Positions 9,552 through 21,607 of a DNA stretch of 64,000 nucleotides are shown one piece after another. Below the pieces are notes generated by a model. That model made no database searches and was not told the DNA's origin. It worked only from the letters and a program-made list of their open reading frames with translations. How positions within the stretch are numbered: the stretch's first letter is position 1; the number at the start of each line of letters is the position of its first letter. A program made the translations under genes and the position numbers. The DNA is from Lycorma delicatula (taxonomy: Eukaryota; Arthropoda; Insecta; Hemiptera; Fulgoridae), in contig NC_134463.1 in assembly GCF_047948215.1 (NCBI RefSeq), forward strand, positions 96,810,657 to 96,874,656. The letters run 5' to 3'.

Positions 9552-11480
9552 TATTTTAACCTTTATATCAGGAGAGAATGGGCTAAATTTTAAACTCTAT
9601 TCAAATCCGTGCAAATTTTAGCAATATTCTTGCCGGATTTTTATTTCTGCAGTCATTTTCACGCAAAATTTGGTTTATTTGTTTAAAAAATAGAAAAAAG
9701 CCTTTTTAATTATTGTCAACTCTATATTGGTGAGCATTTTTAAGTAATATTATATATTCTCTCTTATTATATATTATCTTATATTATCTCTTATTATATA
9801 TTATATTTTCTCTCTTTTTTTTAAGTCTTATTTTACTATTAGATTTATTTTTTATTTGTCAGGAAATGAAAATAGGTTATCTGGCGTAATAAAAAAATCT
9901 TTCCTGTAATATTGGTTATTAAATAAATTGCTGGTTATAGAGTTAGAGGATAGTAGTATAATTCTTTCACAATTTTTTCTTTCTACGATCCATTTTAAAT
10001 TATTACAAATATTATTTCATTTATTGTAATGGTTACTTTTATTTATACGAAGAAAATAAGAATTAAATTTTGGATTACGTACTTTTATCTTACGAAATTT
10101 TACAGTTCGTTTGTTTGCTATAAATTTTCTTTATTTTTATCGAATTCAAGCTAATTCTTGTTATTGGTAATTTTATTTTACGGGTATCTACTTATAATAA
10201 AATCTTTGGAGACATGAATCGTTATTAATATTTCAACATAATTTTCCTCTAGGGACTCTAGTGGTATTGATTGACGTTTTTCCCAATTAATCCCATAAGA
10301 TTTCACCAATTTATTTAAAAAAAAAAAATCTACATAAATTGAAGTTAATAAAAAAGAATGGGTTTAAAAACTCTCGAAAGATTATATTTTTTTCGAATAA
10401 ATAAATTTCAATAACTTTATTCCCTAATGATAAGCATAGCGATTTATTTTACAGCTCAACTTATTCTAAAAATGTTCATCGTTTTGATTATGTAAACAAT
10501 AAATATATTTGTTAAATTTATTTTTCTTACCGATATTGAAAATATTGATCATATTTCGAATGAAAATTTATAATATTAGGAAAATTAAAATAAAGAGAGC
10601 CGTAATAATAAATACTACAACATTTTATGGCAGTGTATTATTTGAAAGTTCAGTGACTAATATTATCTTTTTTAATGGTAAGGTTGGTAAGAAATAATGG
10701 TTCGAAATAAAAGCGAAATGGTAAATCTAACGCGGGTAGCCGTGACAAAGATAAGAAGCTGCTTATTGAAATACATCTAAAAAATTGTATAATAGCTTAT
10801 TAGGATTATTTGAAAGAAATTGCTTCAAAGATAACCTACCAAAAATTAAAAAAAATTATAAAAATATTTTTTTATGGGGTGGTATATTTTTATTACTGTA
10901 AACATTTCAAATTATTGAAACAATATTTTTATAGTATAATTTCCATTGTTCATCCGAGGCACACTTCTTTGAGATAAGCACGTATAAAATTTCCCTCTAG
11001 AATAATATGATCAAATAAAAGCAGCACCTCTTCAGAAAAGCAAAATATAAAATAAATAAAACAACCAAAAAAATTATTAATAGAAAAGGTAAACAGCCAA
11101 AAAGAATTAAAAAATTAAAAAAACCTTCTCGTAATACATTCAGGTTGATAGCCTCAACCAAAAACCAACAAAAATACATGAACCAATCTACACTTAAAAA
11201 AAAAAAAAAAGAAACTGATAACATAGGACTTTCCCGGCACGTGACTTTTTTCTGATACAAGGCTTACACACACATACACACAAAACTTAATTAAAAATAT
11301 TTATCATATTATTTATATATAATGTTTATTTAATTCAATGATTCTAACTAAAGCACACGCGCATACCGTATTTCATTCACGCGGGTGTGTCGGTACTAGC
11401 GGCTACTTCAAATACTTTTTTACCCTTTAAATATTATTCATATATTTAGATCTACCGCTCACTTGTGACGTTACAACATA
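9552..11480. other. AT-rich spacer, nothing recognised
   Basis: Long A/T runs and TATTATA-type simple sequence. The minus-strand 87-codon frame at 10997-11260 is a Phe/Leu-rich product of an A-rich stretch. No repeat or exon was recognised. Confidence 0.5.
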
Positions 11481-11493
11481 GCAAACGACTGCG

Positions 11494-11652
11494 TTGCTGG
11501 CCTTCGTAGCGCGAGTGGAAGCGTCTCGGCCTTTCATGCTGACGTCCCGGGTTCGAATCACGGTCGGGCATGGCATTTTCATACACGCTATAAATCATTC
11601 ATCTCATTCTCTGGAGCTATACCTAACGGTGGATCCGGAGGTTAAAAAAAAA
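11494..11652 (+). mobile_element. tRNA-derived SINE (family A)
   Basis: Family A is my label for a SINE with further copies at 16537, 33440, 41203, 53383 and 62084. This copy is in sense orientation. It has an A-box-like segment TAGCGCGAGTGGAAGCGTC, a B-box GGGTTCGAATCAC, and the body GGCATGGCATTTTCATACAC followed by AAATCATTCATCTCATTCT. It ends CCGGAGGTTAAAAAAAAA. These are internal Pol III promoter elements of a tRNA-like head. No clean target duplication was seen. Confidence 0.8.
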
Positions 11653-11699
11653 GTTGTACGTCAGTGCTACACTAGCGTTCCTTGTGGTGAGAGGGAGTG

Positions 11700-12200
11700 C
11701 TAATGACGCAGTATATCCACTTAGCCATTAGTTTATTTAGAGAATTTTTTGGGATGGGGTCATTTCGGAAAATCTTTTTTTTGAAATATAATTTTTTAAT
11801 CGTTAGCAAATGTGCCTGAGAAAATAAGGGCTCGGGTGAAATCTTGAGATACTGAGGATGACCTTGCTGTACAGTCTCATCCCCTTGGCCTTTAAGTTGA
11901 AAATTTAATGGCATCAATGCCTCATATGTAGAAATAATCTGACCAACTTTGGTCAAAATCGGTTGAGTAGTTATAGAGATATAAGGTGATTTATACAAAC
12001 ACACACACACGCGCGCGCGCGCGCGTACATACAAACATCCGGAAAATTTCCATCCCTTTTTTTTGTGTTTTAGGTTCCTTAGGTATCAAACGTAAAGATC
12101 CGGTGAACTCCGCATGTGCTCAAATTGGACCGATTACAATATTTTCCGTTCTAAAGCAATATCTCAGCTACAGCGTTAGACCGGAAAGTAAATATAAGTG
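11700..12200 (+). repeat. Unclassified repeat with CA/CG microsatellite
   Basis: The phrase ACTTTGGTCAAAATCGGTTG, followed by AGTTATAGAGAT and ATTTATACAAACACACACAC, is a common insect repeat tail leading into an alternating purine/pyrimidine tract (CA then CG, about 11998-12026). I cannot assign a class or boundaries. The opposing small frames here are incidental. Confidence 0.4.
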
Positions 12201-12682
12201 AACATCAACGACAATAAAATCTAAAATTAAAAAAAAAAACAAAAGTTTGAAAACAAAAAATATAAAAATTAGACAGAAAATCAGAATAAGAACCACAAAT
12301 AAAAACAACAAATTCAAATTCTTAAACAATAAAAAATATGAGAACATATCGGTTATAAAAAAAATAAGAAATAAACCCCAAAAAATAAAACAATTATATA
12401 AACAAATCAGTTATTTAAAAAAACAAGAAGGTTCAAAGAAAAAAAAATTTAACATGAAGACAAACTATCAAAATAATTCTCTTTTTTGATTTCAAAAATG
12501 TTTAATACAATAATTACTCTAAAATACAACTTATAACGTACCACATTTCAAGACTTTTGGTTAAAATTTTTCTGAAATATAAAGGCAAAGTTCTTGAATC
12601 TGCAGTTCATAAAGGCCAAAAATAAAGTAATCTTAAAAATAAAATAAAAACAACTTGAAAGACCACGCTAAAAAGTAAAAAA
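12201..12682. other. A-rich spacer
   Basis: Strongly A-rich on the plus strand, which produces an 80-codon Lys/Asn-rich frame (12247-12489) with no recognisable features. Not called as a gene. Confidence 0.5.
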
Positions 12683-13700
12683 AAATCTGTTGTGAACACT
12701 ACATGACTTCTTTCAACCGCCTATTAAATTACATACACACATTTTTTTGTGCATTTCATTTGAACTTATTTCATTTGAAAGTGAGATAGGATTTTCCAAT
12801 TCCTTAATAAAGTGGACACTTACACAATTGCATTATGATGGACACCTCATTGCATCACATATTTTTGTGGTGTCTGTATTAGCATTTTATATTAGTTTAT
12901 ATATTAATTTTGTTTCACTCAAGAAATTAATTAATTTTATTTTGTCGCTATTAATTTTTTTTTTGTCGCTCAAGTAGTTATGTGGTGTGAGTGAGAACGT
13001 GTCGGATCCGTAACCATGCACACAAGTTCGAATCCGACTTCATATACAATTTTATTATTATTTTTTTTAATTTAAATATATTGATTTATTAATAATTATT
13101 AACCTCTGTAAAAATTTTTGAATTAAAATGAAAAGTATATAAAATATTATTTCACTAATAACTTCTGATTTTTGTTGTTATTACTGAGTTATTATTTATT
13201 GCAAACATCTTTTTTGCAATCAGAGGTTAATACAATATATTTAAATAAAAAAAAGTAAAAAAAAGGGGATGAAGTCTGATTCGAACCGATGTGCCTTCCT
13301 CTTATAAGTTCCAAATATTTCATTAATTAAAATTTTATTCGGTTATAACTCTGTAACCATTAAAAATAAGTATCACTTAAGATATATCGATCAAAAACTC
13401 TCAATGAGAGCTTATTACTGCAGTTCAGAAAAAAATCTAAAGTTTTTGAATTTTGGACTTTTTGGATACTTTTGGTCCGTTCGATTGCATTCAAAAGCAT
13501 CCTAAATCCAAAATTTCAACATTCTATTGGTAATCGTTTTTGAGGTATGCGAGATACATACGCACATACGTACGTACGTAAAGACGTCACGCCGAAACTA
13601 GTCAGAATGGATTCAGGGATGGTCAAAATGGATATTTCCGTTGAAATATCCATTTCAACACATTTTTCACGATCACAATACTTCGTAAAAGGAAGTTAAA
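12683..13700 (+). repeat. Unclassified repeat family C, copy 2, with an insert
   Basis: It starts with GTGAACACTACATGACTTC and ends near CACAATACTTCGTAAAAGGAAG. The order of landmarks matches the 19.3 and 61.2 kb copies: ACTTCTGATTTTTGTTG, GATTCGAACCGATGTGCCTT, CTCAATGAGAGCTTATTACT and CACGCCGAAACTAGTCA. About 12747-13060 has no counterpart in the other copies and holds a tRNA-like stretch, so it is probably a separate insertion. No coding capacity was recognised. Confidence 0.65.
12970..13050 (+). repeat. Possible tRNA-like SINE head
   Basis: It contains AAGTTCGAATCCGAC, close to the Pol III B box, about 40 bases after GTGGTGTGAGTGAG. It lies in the unmatched insert of repeat copy 2. It cannot be folded convincingly into a tRNA, so it is not called a tRNA gene. 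Confidence 0.3.
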
Positions 13701-15693
13701 AAGAAAATTGTATATTTTAAGAATTATTCTTTAATTTTTGACTCATAACAGTTTGCCTAATTAAAAACTAGTTAAACTTACTAACGTTTAATTTGGCGCT
13801 AATTTTAAAATTTAATATTTAAAAAATAATTAAAATAGAATTATATTTCATTTTTTATTAGATATTTTTTCAAGTCAGTTATTTTCATTCAAAATACGCT
13901 ACCCATATGAAAACAATCCATTTATAGTAAACTAAAAATCGGGAAACCAGCGTCTTGATATTAAACGTAGATAAATGGATAGAGAGGACCGGCAAAGCCT
14001 GTGTGCTAAGGGCGTTTAGAATTTAGAACAATGTATAATTATTATTCTATTCTAAATTTTCCTGTTTTTTTTTCTTGACCTTTTTTTTGATTTTTCTTTG
14101 TACATCGGATTAACATCAAGCTTTACATTCAATTCTAAACAGTAATGATAAAAAAAATATGTTTCTCATTTAAAATATGTTTCTCTTAACCTATATTGAA
14201 ACAACACAATGTAACCACTGGAAGAAGGGAGTTTTCCTTCCCCGAAGGGAATATATTTGACCTTCCCCAAAACTAGGGCTCTAATCAGGCTCATTCCTGC
14301 TAGATCGAAAGGCAGCAACACCGAATGGCTTTCAGTGGACAGACTGAAGGGGAATCGCGTCGGGAGAAGGACGAAAATATCTTTTTATTCAAAATACTTT
14401 TGAATAATATGATCCCAAATTCCTTCCATCTTAAAAACAAAATAAAAAGAAATATATAACCACCATTAAAGATTAAATATCCGCCAGATAAATAGAAAGA
14501 CCAAGTAGCAAGGGACTGGATGTCCAGGTTATGCAATAAATAGAGTAATAAAACATCCCCTGACATCATTGCGTTCCGTTCCGTTCTAGGGGAACTTCCT
14601 CTAAAAGTAAATAAGTATAAAAAGTCATCGAAATAGGTTCGAGGGAATTGAGAATCTCTTCGTTTTTCGAAATTTATAAATGATTTATACGTAATTTGAA
14701 AGCAAAATAAATACTTTTAATTCATAAAACATATGAATTTAAAATTAGAATTTCTTTTTAATTTTACAATATTATTAATATAAATAAGTAGTCCAAATAA
14801 TTTATTTTGCAAGTTAAATTTCTTTCATAATTTTGTTGTTGTTGTTATTCTAGAAATCTTATTTGAATATTGATTTATATTTGTTTCCGTTACGTTGGTA
14901 CACTTGTTATTTTCAAATATTATTGAAACACTTATTATTTGTATTATGTAAATAGAGTGTAGGTGTCTGTTCAGTAGAAGATTCAATATGAATTATTTCT
15001 TCCAGTTATTTTTGTATTATTTTAGGTTATGTGTGGAGCATATTTTTTATTTTTTTAAATAGAATTTGTGTTTCTAGGTAACAATATTTATTTGTAAATT
15101 ATTTTGTTATATTTAATACTGTTATTTACAGATTTAAATTAAATGATTTATTTTGCTTAATTTCTGTTTATTAATTTTCATTTATTAGATTCAAATTGAA
15201 TTCTTTTTCTTAAAAAAAATCAGCTAACAAATTAAGTGTTTCCTTCAGTAAATTTAAAATTATTATTACCTTTATTATGATTATTATTTTGTTTTCTTCG
15301 TATTTTCTTAACAGCAGAAAAGTAGTACAGTTTTGTATAGTAACATGTTAAAAACATTAATAAAAATTCTGCCCTACAAAAAGGTAAACTGATTTAGGAC
15401 AAAATAAAACATAATTAAGGAAAAAAAACAATAACCAATAACAATACTGGGCTGTATGAGTAGAAAGAATTAATTTATCCTTTATTTCTGTGATAACGCT
15501 GTGATAACTTTTAAAAACTCTTTAGAAAAAAAAAGTTAACACCAAGTATAAGAGGCTTTGTGGGTTGTAGGAACTAATTAACATCTATTGTTATCCGATA
15601 AACTTTTGATTTACAATGTGATCTAAAATCGCATACAGGACATAAGGCATACAGGTATGGGGCATAACATACTAAACTAACGTTGAAATTATA
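13701..15693. other. AT-rich spacer
   Basis: About 14200-14590 is GC-richer, with an inner hairpin-like GAAGGGAGTTTTCCTTCCCC, and may be an old transposon piece, but I recognise no family. The 89-codon minus frame there is not convincing. The rest is simple A/T sequence. Confidence 0.4.
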
Positions 15694-16480
15694 CTACGTT
15701 TTCAGAACAAGTTGGAGAGATCCATTGCAGACGCACCGTGGTTCGCTCGGAATGAGGAAATTCACGACTATTGTCTTAGGTTCGGTTTACGTTACAGACA
15801 GCGATTAGAGAGCCATGTGAATTTTTTAGCAGTTAATCTCCTACAGTGATTAATCTCCTACAACTCACGTCGCTCCTGTGAGTTGGTACTGGGCCCCTTA
15901 CAGTTGGCACAATCATAGACTGCTTGTTATCAGGAGTAGAAAGGTTTCGTGCGGTAACTGACTTTGTGACACGTATACTCTAGCACAAAGCCAGGAATAG
16001 TGGGACGGCGAGGGGTTGAGGGACAGCCCCCTGTGGAGCTCCCGTTCGTCTTTGCTTGCACGGATGGGCAGCAGTGATGAGGCGCTGGGACTCTCTCATC
16101 CCTTCGCGAAAAAGATCGAGACCCGGTGTGAGTGCCCTGCACAGGGTGCTCTCACTAGAAGTATTGGCGTCAAGATCGAGTATCGGCTTCTGTGGTGGGG
16201 TTTAGAAACGACATAACAGGACTTGGATACCCCGCCCTAGGGGTTAGAGGCAGGCAATGAAAAGATCTAACCCGCGGGCTGACCTGTCGGACTAGACTTA
16301 TGGTCGGCGGACGGGATGGCCCGTTTGAGTAGACAACCCCTCGGGGGTGTGCTTTGCTTTGTAGTGGATCCGTCTCGGAGGGGGGGGGGATGGTGGAAAA
16401 AAGTCTCCTACAGTGAAGATGTCCGGCGACTGAAACGCCGATACATGCCTTCGGACTTGGAATATCTGAGTGACAATTGA
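15694..16480 (+). pseudogene. Jockey-like LINE ORF2 C-terminus, split by an insertion
   Basis: Before the insertion the frame reads LRFQNKLERSIADAPWFARN, then RYRQRLESHVNFLAVNLLQ (15694-15846). After the insertion, at 16414-16480, it resumes EDVRRLKRRYMPSDLEYLSDN and stops. NAPWYVRN, then LAVNLL, then RRLKR-HP-DL is the familiar ending of jockey-clade reverse transcriptase proteins. The GC-rich element at 15850-16403 sits between the two parts. Even with it removed, the joint carries a one-base frameshift, so this copy was probably dead already. Upstream domains are not visible. Confidence 0.7.
15850..16403 (+). mobile_element. GC-rich retroposed element with 13-bp target duplication
   Basis: The 13-mer TCTCCTACAGTGA is present at 15837-15849 and 16404-16416, exactly bracketing 554 bases. 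The element is far richer in G+C than its surroundings and ends in an A-rich TGGTGGAAAAAAG. It is homologous to 36799-37207 on the other strand through AGGGACAGCCC, TGCTTGCA, GACTCTC, GCGAAAAAGA and TATTGGC-type blocks. Small frames on both strands show no recognised domain. It could be a SINE or the non-autonomous derivative of a LINE; I see no clear Pol III boxes. Confidence 0.8.
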
Positions 16481-16536
16481 ACGGGTTTTGGTATCAGTCA
16501 AGCGATGTACGACTTTATTATGCCTTAGTGAGGAGC

Positions 16537-16698
16537 TTTTATTTTTCTATCCTCCGGGTCTACCGTTCGGTATTGCTTCAGAGGATGAGATGAATGATTT
16601 GTAGCGTGTGTGAAAATGCCATGCCTGATCGGGATTCGAACCTGGAACCTACGGATGAATGGCCGGGTCACTACCACTCGCGCCACAGAGGCCGGCGA
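16537..16698 (-). mobile_element. tRNA-derived SINE (family A), 10-bp target duplication
   Basis: AGTGAGGAGC occurs at 16527-16536 and 16699-16708. Between them is a reversed family A copy: T-rich end, TATCCTCCGGGTCTACCG, GATGAGATGAATGATTTGTA, AAAATGCCATGCCTGATCGG, the B-box complement GATTCGAACC, and the A-box side CTACCACTCGCGCCAC. It lies in what would be the 3' untranslated part of the jockey-like LINE. Confidence 0.9.
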
Positions 16699-16708
16699 AG
16701 TGAGGAGC

Positions 16709-17815
16709 CTAGCCCTTCTATTTCTTTCTATGAACTTGTTGTTTATATATTGTTTAATAATACTATGGATTCTTTTTTGGTTTTTTTCACTAACTATTGC
16801 TATTTGTTGAGTGTTTGTGATCTCAACCAGTGAAAATATGTTTAGACTTTAGGTAAATGTAGTATATATATATATATATATATATATACTTTTGATTGAG
16901 GGTGTTCGCTGGAAACTCCTCTTCATGTGCTTTTTGTCATGCAATTTACTTCTGGTTCCTTATCGGAACCGACTGTAATTACATGATTTGTGAAAAAAAG
17001 AAAAGAGAAAAGAGAGATAGGTTGAAAACGAAAAAGTTAAAAATATTTATAAAATCAGATTTTAATGCATCGGGTGCTTTTATAAAATATATTTAAAAGT
17101 TTTTTCATTGATATGGTTTCAAATATTTTTATATTATAATATGTTAAAATAATTATTTTTTAAAAGCTTATGGAATAAATTCGGCTGATACAGTACAACC
17201 AACAAAAAACCAAACATATAAAATTTCATTAGTTCAAGTAAAAAACACAAACATCACGATCACTAAATGAAGAATTTTTTAATCAAGGTCTTTGTATTCA
17301 TTGACGTATTAAAATTTAAATATCGGGTAATAATACATTCCAAAGGTAAGTTATAGTAATATTTTCTTTCTGTAATACAGAATTCTTCACGAATAATGAA
17401 AGAAACTTTCATTAGAATTCTCAGTGCGATATAAATATTACATAACGACCCTGTTGAAATACGGAAAGCTACCAAAATTATTGTTTGTTGGACATGCTCT
17501 GTGATAGAGGACAATATCAGCAGTTTATTTAACTGTTTTAAGTTGCGTTTATTGTGTGTTGTATTTGCTATTTTTCTAAAATATTTAAATCTTTTGTTTT
17601 GTAGGCCTATTGTTGAAAATTTTGTTTCGTTGTTTACGTGTATGTTTTGTTTTTAAAAAACTTGAAAAATTTGTATTTCGTTTCTGTGGACTTTATTCCT
17701 ACCATTATAACTCAGAGTCAAGTTTTCCACAAGTTTTATTTAAAACTTTTACCTGTTTATTACTCATTTAATAAAGTTATTTTATGTTAAACATAAAGTA
17801 ATGTGTTTTTCGACT
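16709..17815. other. AT-rich spacer with (TA)n
   Basis: A pure TA run lies at about 16863-16888. The first 100 bases may be the remaining LINE 3' untranslated region. Nothing else was recognised. Confidence 0.45.
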
Positions 17816-18122
17816 CCAATCTTTTGTCTTTTACCCTAGATTTCTCGAAAACTATTAAAAATACAGTCCTAGGACATGTTTTGTTTTCGAAATTGGTATA
17901 CAACCACCAATTTCGGTCCTAAGAATTTATAGTCTTGGCTATTTTTACCGAAATACAAATATTTCGGAAAATATCAGGGGGAGATCTTTCACCAGCCTAC
18001 ACTCGCGAAGGTAGCGTTTCCCAACCTATGTTTATAAGAATTTTTTTCTTTATTTTCACTAGCAGAACATGCCCTGAAAGTTTGTTACATTTTTTTGTGA
18101 ATAACTCAATAAGTATATTATA
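17816..18122 (-). repeat. Fold-back family, single arm
   Basis: Matches the right arms of 38763-39514 and 52272-53050. Shared landmarks are ATTTCTCGAAAACTATTAAAA, ATCTTTCACCAGCC, ACTCGCGAAGGTAGCGTTTC, TATTTTCACTAGCAGAACATG and CCTGAAAGTTTGTTACAT. Only one arm is present, so this is a broken or solo copy. Confidence 0.65.
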
Positions 18123-18489
18123 AAACCTGGAAAGGTAAATTTCTCTGCTGTGTTTTTTAATGTTATTAAAAATTATTTAACGTAAAATATTTTCTTGAAG
18201 TAGTTTATTTCAAATGATTTATTTCAATCGCGTAAGAAATGTTTTTATTGAATTTAATAAGATTATGAATCGGTAAGGTGAAGATTAAAATTAAAAAAGT
18301 ACAAAACAGAGTCGTTAATCGTTAGGAACAAAAAGATTTCTTGTACTAAAAGTATTGATATTTAAATTGCTCTAAGTCAAAAAATTAAAAATCTTAATTA
18401 AAAATTCCTCATTTAGTAAAACTTTTTACGGACTTCATTAATTGTTGATATTTTCGAGGAGGTATTTCCAGAATATTTTGTATATTTAT

Positions 18490-18985
18490 AATTTAATAAG
18501 GATTTACGGTTCAAGAAGAACAAAAAACTACAGAATGAGATCAAATAAAGAGACATTCGACAAAATTGATGACCTGAAAGTAACAATAAGAAAACGACGA
18601 TTAAATTTCTACGGACAAATGGCCTGAATGAACCGCTAGATTACTAAACCTATAGATTTTTAATAAACTAAACCAACAGATTTTTAATAAACTCTAGAAT
18701 TATAAGGGTCAAGATGGTTATATTAAGTAGATGAAAGAAGAACTTAAAAAGCTCAATACAAAAAAAATTATTGTCTAGATCGAAAAGAATACAAAAAGAA
18801 GATTTTGAGTTAAAAATTTCTGTACATGAAATTAAAAAAATCAGTAGAGAAGAATGGACTGAAGAAAAAAATTGAACATTTGAAAATAATGAAGAACCTT
18901 TGGAAGAAAAAGAAAGAAACTGCTTGTTATTATATTTACGAAGACCTATCCAAGGAAAAAAAACAGTGTCCGAGTAAGAAATAGA
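18490..18985 (+). pseudogene. LINE C-terminal relic
   Basis: Translations across frames give YRMRSNKETFDKIDDLKVTI then RKRRLNFYGQMA. After a region with stops come EKNGLKKKIEHLKIMKNLWK and KKKKET. The RKRRL-FYGH block, then W-EE-RK-HSE-MK-FWKKKK, is the tail I associate with certain insect LINE proteins of the endonuclease-reverse transcriptase type. No catalytic motifs remain. Clade and boundaries are uncertain. Confidence 0.5.
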
Positions 18986-19307
18986 AATATTATAATGAAA
19001 AAGACACGATTTGCTAACATTTTACTATTTTAAATTGTAATCTTGTAATATGATACAAATTTCTAGATCGAGTTATTTGAGAGAAAAAACTTTTAATTTT
19101 TACCATGTAATTTGGGGATATCTTTTAGTTTGATATTTAGAAAAATTTTCTAATAAAAAAATATCCTCTTCTTCTTTACTTTTATTTACTGAATTAGTAA
19201 GGCGATGTGGGTAACTGTAATTTCCAATTCCTTTTTCATAGAAATATCTATTTTAACCTCTAAATAGCAACATAATTGCCATCTTTGTTATTTAGTATTT
19301 TAAAAAA

Positions 19308-19935
19308 ATCTGATGTGGACACCACATAACTTTCTTCTACCCCAGTTAAATTACATATACAATCTTTTTTTAATGAAAGTACATACAATTTTATTTCTCT
19401 AATAACTTCTGATTTTTTTTATTGTTATTACTGAATTATTATTTATCGTAAATTTTTTTACAATCAAAGGTTAATAATTATTTAATAAATAAATTTATTT
19501 AAATTAAAAAAAGGTAAAAAAAAAACAAGGAGATTAAGGCTGATTCGAATCTATGTGCCTTCCCCTTGTAAGATCCAAAGAGTTCATTAATTAAACTTTT
19601 GTTTGGCTATAACTTTGGAACCAATGAACATAAGTGCCACGTATGATATCATTGAAAAGTTCTCAATGAGAGCTTATTACTGCGGTTAAGAAAAAATCCA
19701 AATATTTTTGGATTTTGGTTCAGTCGATTGGAATCAAATGAGGAGGTACGCAACTAGATGTTACAACAGTCCTAAATCCAAAATTTCAATATTCTACAGC
19801 GGATCGTTTTTGTGTTATGCGAGACAAATAGGTACGTACAGACGTCAAAATGAGGTGATCAAAATGGATATTTCCTTTGAAATTTGAAAACCGAAATTTT
19901 TCGCGATCACAATACTTTACTTAGTACAAGGAAGT
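19308..19935 (+). repeat. Unclassified repeat family C, copy 3
   Basis: Runs from GATGTGGACACCACATAAC to ACTTAGTACAAGGAAGT. It contains GATTCGAATCTATGTGCCTT, ATAACTTTGGAACCAATGAA, CTCAATGAGAGCTTATTACT, CTAAATCCAAAATTTCAAT and TACGTACAGACGTC in the same order as the other copies. This uninterrupted copy is the best guide to the unit size (about 630 bp). Non-coding. Confidence 0.75.
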
Positions 19936-21600
19936 AATAATATATTCTATTCTTACTTAAATACTTAAGATTTTATTAAGTTAATTTAGATTCAATTAAG
20001 TTATGGAGAAATTGTACTTTTAATATTCAATTTTATAATTATTTAGAATAATTACGAAATTTTATTTCTCTTATGAAGAAAAAGAGATGAAATCATTGTT
20101 AAGTAAAAGTTTAAATATGCTGTGTATATACCTACATAAAAATATTATTATATCTCAAGAAAAAAGTGAAAAGTGTGATACATTGATTACAAGTTTTACT
20201 GACATTATGATTATTTATTTATCTCCCGGTCGTATAAAACATTTTTTATCACAATTTAGTTGCATTTTAATAGAAAAATTAATAGTATTCAGTTAAAAAA
20301 TAGATATCTTTAGTCTTTACTGAATTCGATGAAAAAAAAGAACTGTAGAGGAATCCTTGGGGATTGTTGCAGCCAACACGGTAATCTGTGTTCTTTACGG
20401 CCACAGGTCACAGTTAGTGGTCCACGATATTTTATGTCATACTTTGTATTTGAAACCATAAATTGTGAGTATAATATATAACATCCGATTTAAAAAAAAA
20501 AAAAACTTTTATTTACGTTTTTATTCTTTTTTTTTTCTATTTCTAACGAATTGCTAGCGTTACAGGTAACAGTCCTACGTCATACATAAGTCATCAATAT
20601 TCAACAGTACTTAGTTAACGCGGTCTCCATCATTTTAATTATTTTCGGATTTTATATACCATTATTTATCGATTTTTTTTCTTGGTAAATTCATCTTCAA
20701 TAGTATTCAGACTGGATTAAGAAATTTATTTATCTCCCAAATATTCTATGCACAAAATCACTTTCCTATTAGTCAAAGATTTACATACAAATGAAAAATA
20801 ATAAAGAGCTTATTTTCGAAGAATCTATATTTGTAATTTTTATTATATTTAGTCGCAAAACACTAAAAGTGTTTGTTGTTCAGAATGTAGATAAATAAAT
20901 ATTTTATTCCTATCGGTAAAAATTACATCATGTCAGAACCGGTTGCATGTGCCGAGTTACGGATGAAGAATGTAAAGTCTCCGGTATTAAGATAGTCAAT
21001 TAATTTAGTGGTAGAAAGTGCAAAAATTAAAACCTACAGGATTAATAAAATACATAAAGCAAATAGTTGAACGTGTAGTATGTTAGGAATGCGGTTAAAT
21101 TAAATAACTAATAAATAACGATAAAAATTAAATTAAATTAAATTGGGTGGAGAGCAGTTAAGGACGGGGAATTAAACCAGGGATAAGTAAAGTGCATTAA
21201 ACTATATAGCAGAGTGATTGAAAAAAAGACTTCCTTTTAGCGTTTAGTGGAATATATATATTACGAAAACATTTTAGACATAATACCTTACCTTTTAAGA
21301 AAATATTTTTTCAAAACTAGAACTTGTTTTACTTAATTTTAATTACATTCAAAACTGTAAATATATTTTACGACTACTGATATATACTGCTTCAGCGTAT
21401 CATTAACGGCAAAATCATCATCACCGTAACATGATCTGCCTGGAGGTAGGAATCTTATACTATTTTTGTCTCTATTTTCATCTATTTCCATCCAGAATTT
21501 TGTGTTATTGTTATTTACTTTTCTTTTTAAATTGCCTACCATTTTTAATCTTTTCCAGCCTCTCTGTTGAACTTTTTACTGTTTCTTCTAGCATTATTTT
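19936..21600. other. AT-rich spacer
   Basis: No family recognised. A short GC-richer patch lies at about 20335-20450. A minus-strand stretch near 21339-21600 reads REIKIMLEETVKSSTERLEK and, one frame over, NNNTKFWMEIDENRDK. That could be coding debris, but no domain or splice structure supports it. Confidence 0.35.
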
Positions 21601-21607
21601 AATCTCA

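Noticed and set aside
10997..11260. Hydrophobic 87-codon minus frame resembling a membrane protein
   Set aside because: Phe/Leu/Ile content is explained by the A-rich opposite strand; no homology recognised.
12247..12489. Lys/Asn-rich 80-codon frame
   Set aside because: Low-complexity A-rich sequence.
16610..16700. A tRNA gene on the minus strand
   Set aside because: The Pol III boxes are present, but the sequence continues into a SINE body with a tail and target duplication, and the tRNA fold is not intact.
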